From: Lycorma delicatula
Lineage: Eukaryota; Arthropoda; Insecta; Hemiptera; Fulgoridae
Assembly: GCF_047948215.1 (NCBI RefSeq)
Contig: NC_134460.1
Coordinates: 13,575,501 to 13,639,500 of the forward strand
Reading direction: 5' to 3'
DNA: 64,000 bases
Positions 59,161 to 64,000 of the stretch are shown here, one piece after another. The first letter of the stretch is position 1; every line of letters begins with the position of its first letter. The notes under the pieces are model-generated. The model searched no databases. It was not told where the DNA came from and saw nothing but the letters and a program-made list of their open reading frames with translations. Made by a program: the position numbers and the translations under genes.

Positions 59161-59365
59161 ATGACTTCAAAGTTACGACGTCCGCCTTTATTTACATATA
59201 CGGATGGAAATACACGTTGTCTTGCGTCTTATCCGACTCAGTTTGTTGCAGCTTCTTGCAAGGTAAATAAATAGATTACTGTTGTTATTATTATTATTAA
59301 TAAATGTCTTACCTTTTTTTTTGTTTTCCGTAGGAGAGGAAAAAAGCTCTGCCAGCCCCCGACAG
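59161..59365 (+). CDS. Probable 5' end of a gene: two small coding exons
   Basis: ATG at 59161 has a purine at -3 and opens 34 codons, MTSKLRRPPLFTYTDGNTRC and LASYPTQFVAASCK, that end exactly at a donor, AAG/GTAAAT (59262/59263). A 71-bp intron ends in a long T tract and CCGTAG. Exon 2 (59334-59365) reads ERKKALPAPDR and meets a second donor GTTAAG two bases into a codon. Upstream 58920-59160 is richer in CG than the flanks, as a 5' UTR or promoter might be. The remaining exons would lie downstream, perhaps past the window. I do not recognise the protein. Retained-intron reading stops at once at TAG. Confidence 0.45.
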
Positions 59366-60609
59366 GTTAAGCTGCCATCTTGCTTATAATGTCTTATCTG
59401 TAATTGTTGTACTTTTCATTCGATTAATATCATCGTATTTTTTTTAAATAAATTAAACAACATATTGTTTTACGTGTTAAATTTCAATAACTGAACATCG
59501 CGTTCTGTATTACCGATGTTTGAAGTTTGTCGACGAAAAAGTACATTAAAATTTCTTACCTTTACCCGCTGAAATGTTTTTATTAAATTTAGATCGATAG
59601 TTTAAATTATTAATACAAGATGTAATAATCTACTACAATAATAGGTGATGAAAATACTTTAAAAAATGAAATCGAATCCAGTTTTATTTATAACGGATGT
59701 TTTTAATGAAATCAAAACATTCCCATCTACGCACCGATAACTTTCATTAGCGAAGTGTTTTTTTTTTGTTTTGTTTATTTTTATAAACAGAAAACCATTA
59801 ACAAACAAATAAAAAAACCTTAAACTAAATGTTTATTTCTAACGTTTTATCATCAGAAGATAAAAGGATTTAGCCAAAGGAAATATAAAAAAACTGAATT
59901 AAAAAACCACTAACATAGCATAGAAAACCATCGGTTTTTGTTTTAATGAATTGGCTTGTTCTTTACGTATAATCTTTCCTGTCAACAGCACATCGTTTGG
60001 GGCTCCCTCAAAAGGAAGTGGGCTGTCAGATCGTTGTTTAGCGTGCGTCCGCCCTAAATATGAATCGCGTAGACCGATTTCTCTGGAATTTTGTGAAATA
60101 ACAGCACGCATTCTTAAAAAAATAAAAGTATTCGTCTGTATCAAACCGGACAACAGAATTGCTTTCGTATAATTTAACAGTATACGAGAAAGGATATTGT
60201 TGTGCTTCCGTTGTCATTTTTAATAAATTACTGAACCATTTAATAAAATGCCAAACCATTCTAATTAAAAAATTTTTAAATCCTAGAATTTTGTGCATCC
60301 CGTTTAAAGTGTACATAAAAGTATGTCGTCAAATAATTTTCATTAACGCCTTCTGATTTGCGAGTTATTGTATTTCATCTTAAACATTATTTCATTTGAA
60401 TCACAAATATTAATTAATTATATATTCTGTGTATCTACTCCGATCAAATACATCTGTTCCTGACGTGATCTATAAAATTTATTTTTATGTATCGATCAGA
60501 TTATTACATTATATGTTTCTCATCCCTGAAAATAAATACCGACAATATAAAAAACATTACTGACGATAAATAAGTATTTACATATTAGACCGTCGACCAT
60601 AATGATCCC
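59366..60609. other. Possible intron, no further exon recognised
   Basis: AT-rich. 59950-60150 is locally CG-richer and open on both strands for 70-84 codons, but neither frame matches a family or shows clear splice sites. Confidence 0.4.
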
Positions 60610-60635
60610 GTAACTTTGAAATACTTCAAAGTTAC
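60610..60635. repeat. Perfect hairpin, 11-bp arms, 4-bp loop
   Basis: GTAACTTTGAA, loop ATAC, then TTCAAAGTTAC. Confidence 0.88.
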
Positions 60636-60654
60636 TTCAACATATTTTACATAT

Positions 60655-60850
60655 TAGAAATATATAACCAAATTTAACCTACGCTCGCTTCGCTCGCTAA
60701 CCTCGACTAATTAACAGTAATGCTTTGATTATTTAAATAAATAATTGCTATAATTACGGTTATCATTTAAATATTCAAAACATTACTGTGTTAATTAGTC
60801 AAGATTAGCGAGCGTAGGTTAAGTTTGGTTAAATTATATTTATAAAATAA
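60655..60850. mobile_element. MITE with about 70-bp inverted repeats
   Basis: The left end reads ATAACCAAATTTAACCTACG then CTCGCTTCGCTCGCTAACCT and CGACTAATTAACAGTAATG. The right end, read inverted, is TAACCAAACTTAACCTACGC, TCGCTAATCTTGACTAATTA and ACACAGTAATG. The extra CTTCGCTCG in the left arm is a short internal duplication. There is no coding capacity; total length is under 200 bp. Confidence 0.85.
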
Positions 60851-62149
60851 ATACAAAATATTTATATCGGCTTATATCGGGTGATGTTAAAAATAACTCA
60901 AAAGTTTGCAATTTATGGATCGACACGTCAGTATCGAAAAATGCTTACGGTTGAAATGAAAATTTTTTTTATTGTAAATGGTTATATTTTTAAATTTATT
61001 TCAGTAACTGTCTGGGTCGTTGTTTCTTATATTTTAACGAAAAGATAAATAATTATTGTAATAGCAGTGTATTGCATTTTAAATTGTCTTTTTAAATGGA
61101 ATCGCAGCGCGTTAACAACAATCCTTGTTATTTATATAAGCTACTTGTACAAAGGGCTCTGACCCCACGACCACCCGTGTTCATTAAACTCGTCTTGTAA
61201 GAAAAAGTTAAGGCTGTTCAGTCTATAAAAGGTATTAGTTTATAATTTCTTCAAAGCAACTGTTAGGTCAGTATAGGACCCGAAACTTTGAGTGTTCTAA
61301 GAATGTGAGTTTCAAGTTTCCATCTTAAAAATATTAGGTATAACTGGTTACCCGTACTTTGTACGGGTATAAAAGTATTTTGCCCAGTGCTTATCGTTAC
61401 CCGACAAACACTTAGTACTTAGTTTCTCATTTTTTTAAAAATAATTTAATTACTCATGATTTTTTTGTCAAATATCCGAAGGCTGGTGCGGCCAGTTGCA
61501 CATACAGGCAGTGGCAGTGGCTGTGTTGGTTGAGCCGCCGCGTGGTACACCGTCGCACCCCTTAAAAAATAATCGAAATTAAAAAAACCTGAAAGTGGTT
61601 TTTAGATTTTTACCTGAAGAGTATTTTAAAAGTCCAAATCTAGTGAATATCTCGCTTACTGTAGTCGGAAATGGAAAAGATTTGCAATCATTGTTCGAAA
61701 TGTTTTTACCTTTTTTTCACCCCTTTCAAGGTTGAATTTCGAAAAATCTAGAAATTTATTTTTAGATATTGACATGAAGATTACACACATCCAAAAATCA
61801 AGTTGATATCTTCATTTTTATCAAGAAATTAAAAAAATAGTAAAGTTTAATTTTATCCCATTTTAAACTTAGAATTTCATCTTATTCCGTAATAAGAACG
61901 TATATAAATTTTGATCAATTTATCTTGAGTATATTTAAGCGTCTCCCAGCCATATCAAACGGCTTCGTCGGCAATATTTATTAATAGCAAACTTATTTTC
62001 ATAAAATCCTACTAAAACTGTAAATAAACATTTTTATTAAAAAAATGTTTATTTAGTCTAGCATCCTATGATGTTAGATTTGTAAAATGTAATTTCCCGT
62101 CGCGGCAGGGAATATTTAACCGATCATGACTCTCTTCGTTCGCCCTTCT
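60851..62149. other. Non-coding DNA, possible old repeats
   Basis: A short hairpin (TACCCGTAC-TTT-GTACGGGTA) lies at 61349-61369. 61590-61655 and 61745-61815 look like diverged tandem copies (TTTTTAGAT...CCAAA...GATATCT). No gene. Confidence 0.45.
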
Positions 62150-62179
62150 CGTCTAGCCAGAGGGCTCGCTGGCTAGACG
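62150..62179. repeat. Perfect hairpin, 11-bp arms, 8-bp loop
   Basis: CGTCTAGCCAG, loop AGGGCTCG, then CTGGCTAGACG. It lies beside the SINE family 2 copy and may belong to it. Confidence 0.88.
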
Positions 62180-62224
62180 GGAACGGCCCGTACTAGCTCG
62201 ACTTTAGAAGCTTGAAGCTAGTGC

Positions 62225-62340
62225 GTCGGGTATGGAAAAAGAATTTTGCAGTATAAGAAAAATGCCATGCCTGATCGGGATTCGAACGCAGGACCTCCAG
62301 ATGAAAGGCCGAGATGCTAACAATCCGCCAAGGAGAATGA
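62225..62340 (-). mobile_element. tRNA-derived SINE, family 2 (tRNA-Glu-like head)
   Basis: The minus strand reads TTGGCGGATTGTTAGCATCT (A-box region), CGGCCTTTCATCTGGAGGTC and CTGCGTTCGAATCCCG, a near-perfect B box, then ATCAGGCATGGCATTTTTCT. The anticodon-arm position holds CTTTCAT, as in tRNA-Glu. The ends do not pair as an acceptor stem, and a non-tRNA body follows, so this is a SINE and not a working tRNA gene. It is unrelated to family 1. Confidence 0.8.
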
Positions 62341-62536
62341 CAAATTGTGTTGAGAAGTTGATCTAATTCTGAGGCAGTTGAACTTCAACGACGAAAGAGT
62401 ATATTTCATATTCTAGTGTGAATGAAAATAAATATTTTTACTTTTACGTCTCAAACTGGTCAGTATTGTGTAACGAAATGAAAATAATAGTAAAATAAAA
62501 AATAACGTAATACCAGCGATCGACAGTTTCTACGAT

Positions 62537-62576
62537 GTTCACCCGTAAATAGGTGGCCACCTATTTACGGGTGAAC
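62537..62576. repeat. Perfect 40-bp palindrome without loop
   Basis: GTTCACCCGTAAATAGGTGG is followed directly by its exact reverse complement. Confidence 0.97.
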
Positions 62577-62814
62577 GGTAAGTGCCTGTCATGTCATATT
62601 AAAAGGTTAAGACAGTTCCACCAAACCTTCAAAATATCTATATTTTTTCTGCTGAATCTTTTGATTTCTTGATAACTGCTCAACAAGCTGATATTTCATC
62701 TCGCTGTCACTTTCTTCATTACGTGTTTATTTTTCGTCCAGTCTGTCTACTCGTTTAATTTTCTTCAATTGCCTTCTTCTCCGTGCTCATGTTTCTAAAA
62801 TAACTTATTTAACT

Positions 62815-63076
62815 AAAATAACTCGTTACACCAAAATCAGCTGATTTTTGAAGTTGAGAGTTCTTAGGTTCGAGTCGTTGTAAAGGCAGTCCGTTTTTGT
62901 ATGGATTTGAATGCTAGACGTGGATACCGGTGTTCTTTGGTGATTGGGTTTCAATCACACGTCTCAGGAACGGTCACCCCGAGTCTGTTCCAGTCTGTAT
63001 GTTCACCGGTATATTTACATTTATAGTGTAGTCACATCAGGCTTGGCAAACTGATGTCAGTAATTGCACACAATTT
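62815..63076 (+). mobile_element. tRNA-derived SINE, family 1, variant with microsatellite tail
   Basis: Shares AAAATCAGCTGATTTTTGAA, the B box TTAGGTTCGAGTC, GTAAAGGCAGT, CGTGGATACCGGTGTTCTTT and GGGTTTCAATCACACGTCTC with the family core. Its 3' half (CACCGGTATATTTACATTTA ... TCAGGCTTGGCAAACTGATG ... CAGTAATTG) is the same variant as at 31.9 kb. GA and GT tracts follow directly. Confidence 0.85.
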
Positions 63077-63077
63077 G

Positions 63078-64000
<923 letters not shown>

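Noticed and set aside
59899..60153. 84-codon minus frame and 73-codon plus frame in a CG-richer patch
   Set aside because: Open on both strands, no splice sites or family match; left as intronic texture.
62262..62339. Working tRNA-Glu gene
   Set aside because: The outer ends do not form an acceptor stem and a SINE body follows the B box.

Overview
This window is AT-rich eukaryotic DNA with spliced genes, poly(A) signals, tRNA-derived SINEs, several LINE lineages and many DNA-transposon relics. The protein matches and repeat types point to an insect. The SINE and mariner types make me favour a hemipteran (planthopper or lanternfly relatives), but that is inference and not proven by the window.

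Only two conserved host genes are secure. CEP78, a centriole and ciliary leucine-rich-repeat protein, lies on the minus strand at 6962-8695 as a single coding exon with an Asn/Asp homopolymer tract. KIFBP, the kinesin-binding TPR-like protein, lies on the plus strand at 28224-41141 in six exons that I could join phase by phase; its first few codons lie in an exon I could not find. The two genes point away from each other, and their starts probably lie in or near 8.7-28 kb. Both serve microtubule and cilium biology, but the window does not show whether their adjacency matters. Weaker coding candidates are a two-exon 5' gene end at 59161-59365, an open frame at 48851-49183, an exon-like segment at 53062-53267, a minus-strand frame at 12798-13103 and a decayed-looking minus frame at 56816-57250.

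The rest is a transposon graveyard. Layout: SINE (1.4 kb); two-gene Harbinger-like element (3.3-5.9 kb); LINE 3' end (6.3 kb); CEP78; repeat-bearing intergenic DNA with a duplicated module at 11.9 and 13.9 kb; an unclassified repeat-encoded gene relic (16.5 kb); a long LINE with gag, endonuclease, RT and RNase H (17.4-21.6 kb) abutting a mariner scrap; a head-to-head patchwork of R1-like LINE pieces (22-26.2 kb); piggyBac (26.3 kb); KIFBP with LINE, SINE, pogo/Tigger, mariner and a long-inverted-repeat MITE in its introns; another LINE (42.4-44 kb); mariner, Tigger and two copies of one R1-like LINE (46-54.5 kb); mariner, hAT and SINE scraps (51.6-56.3 kb); a second MITE and a second SINE family (60.6-62.3 kb); and SINE plus GT microsatellite near the right end.

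The most unusual signal is a set of short, near-perfect hairpins (arms 11-29 bp, loops 0-18 bp) spread over the window. Several sit exactly where a transposon reading frame is interrupted, and the inserted bases are the reverse complement of the adjacent coding bases. One marks the 5' junction of a LINE insertion, and one is a perfect 40-bp palindrome. This looks like repeated local template switching to the opposite strand.
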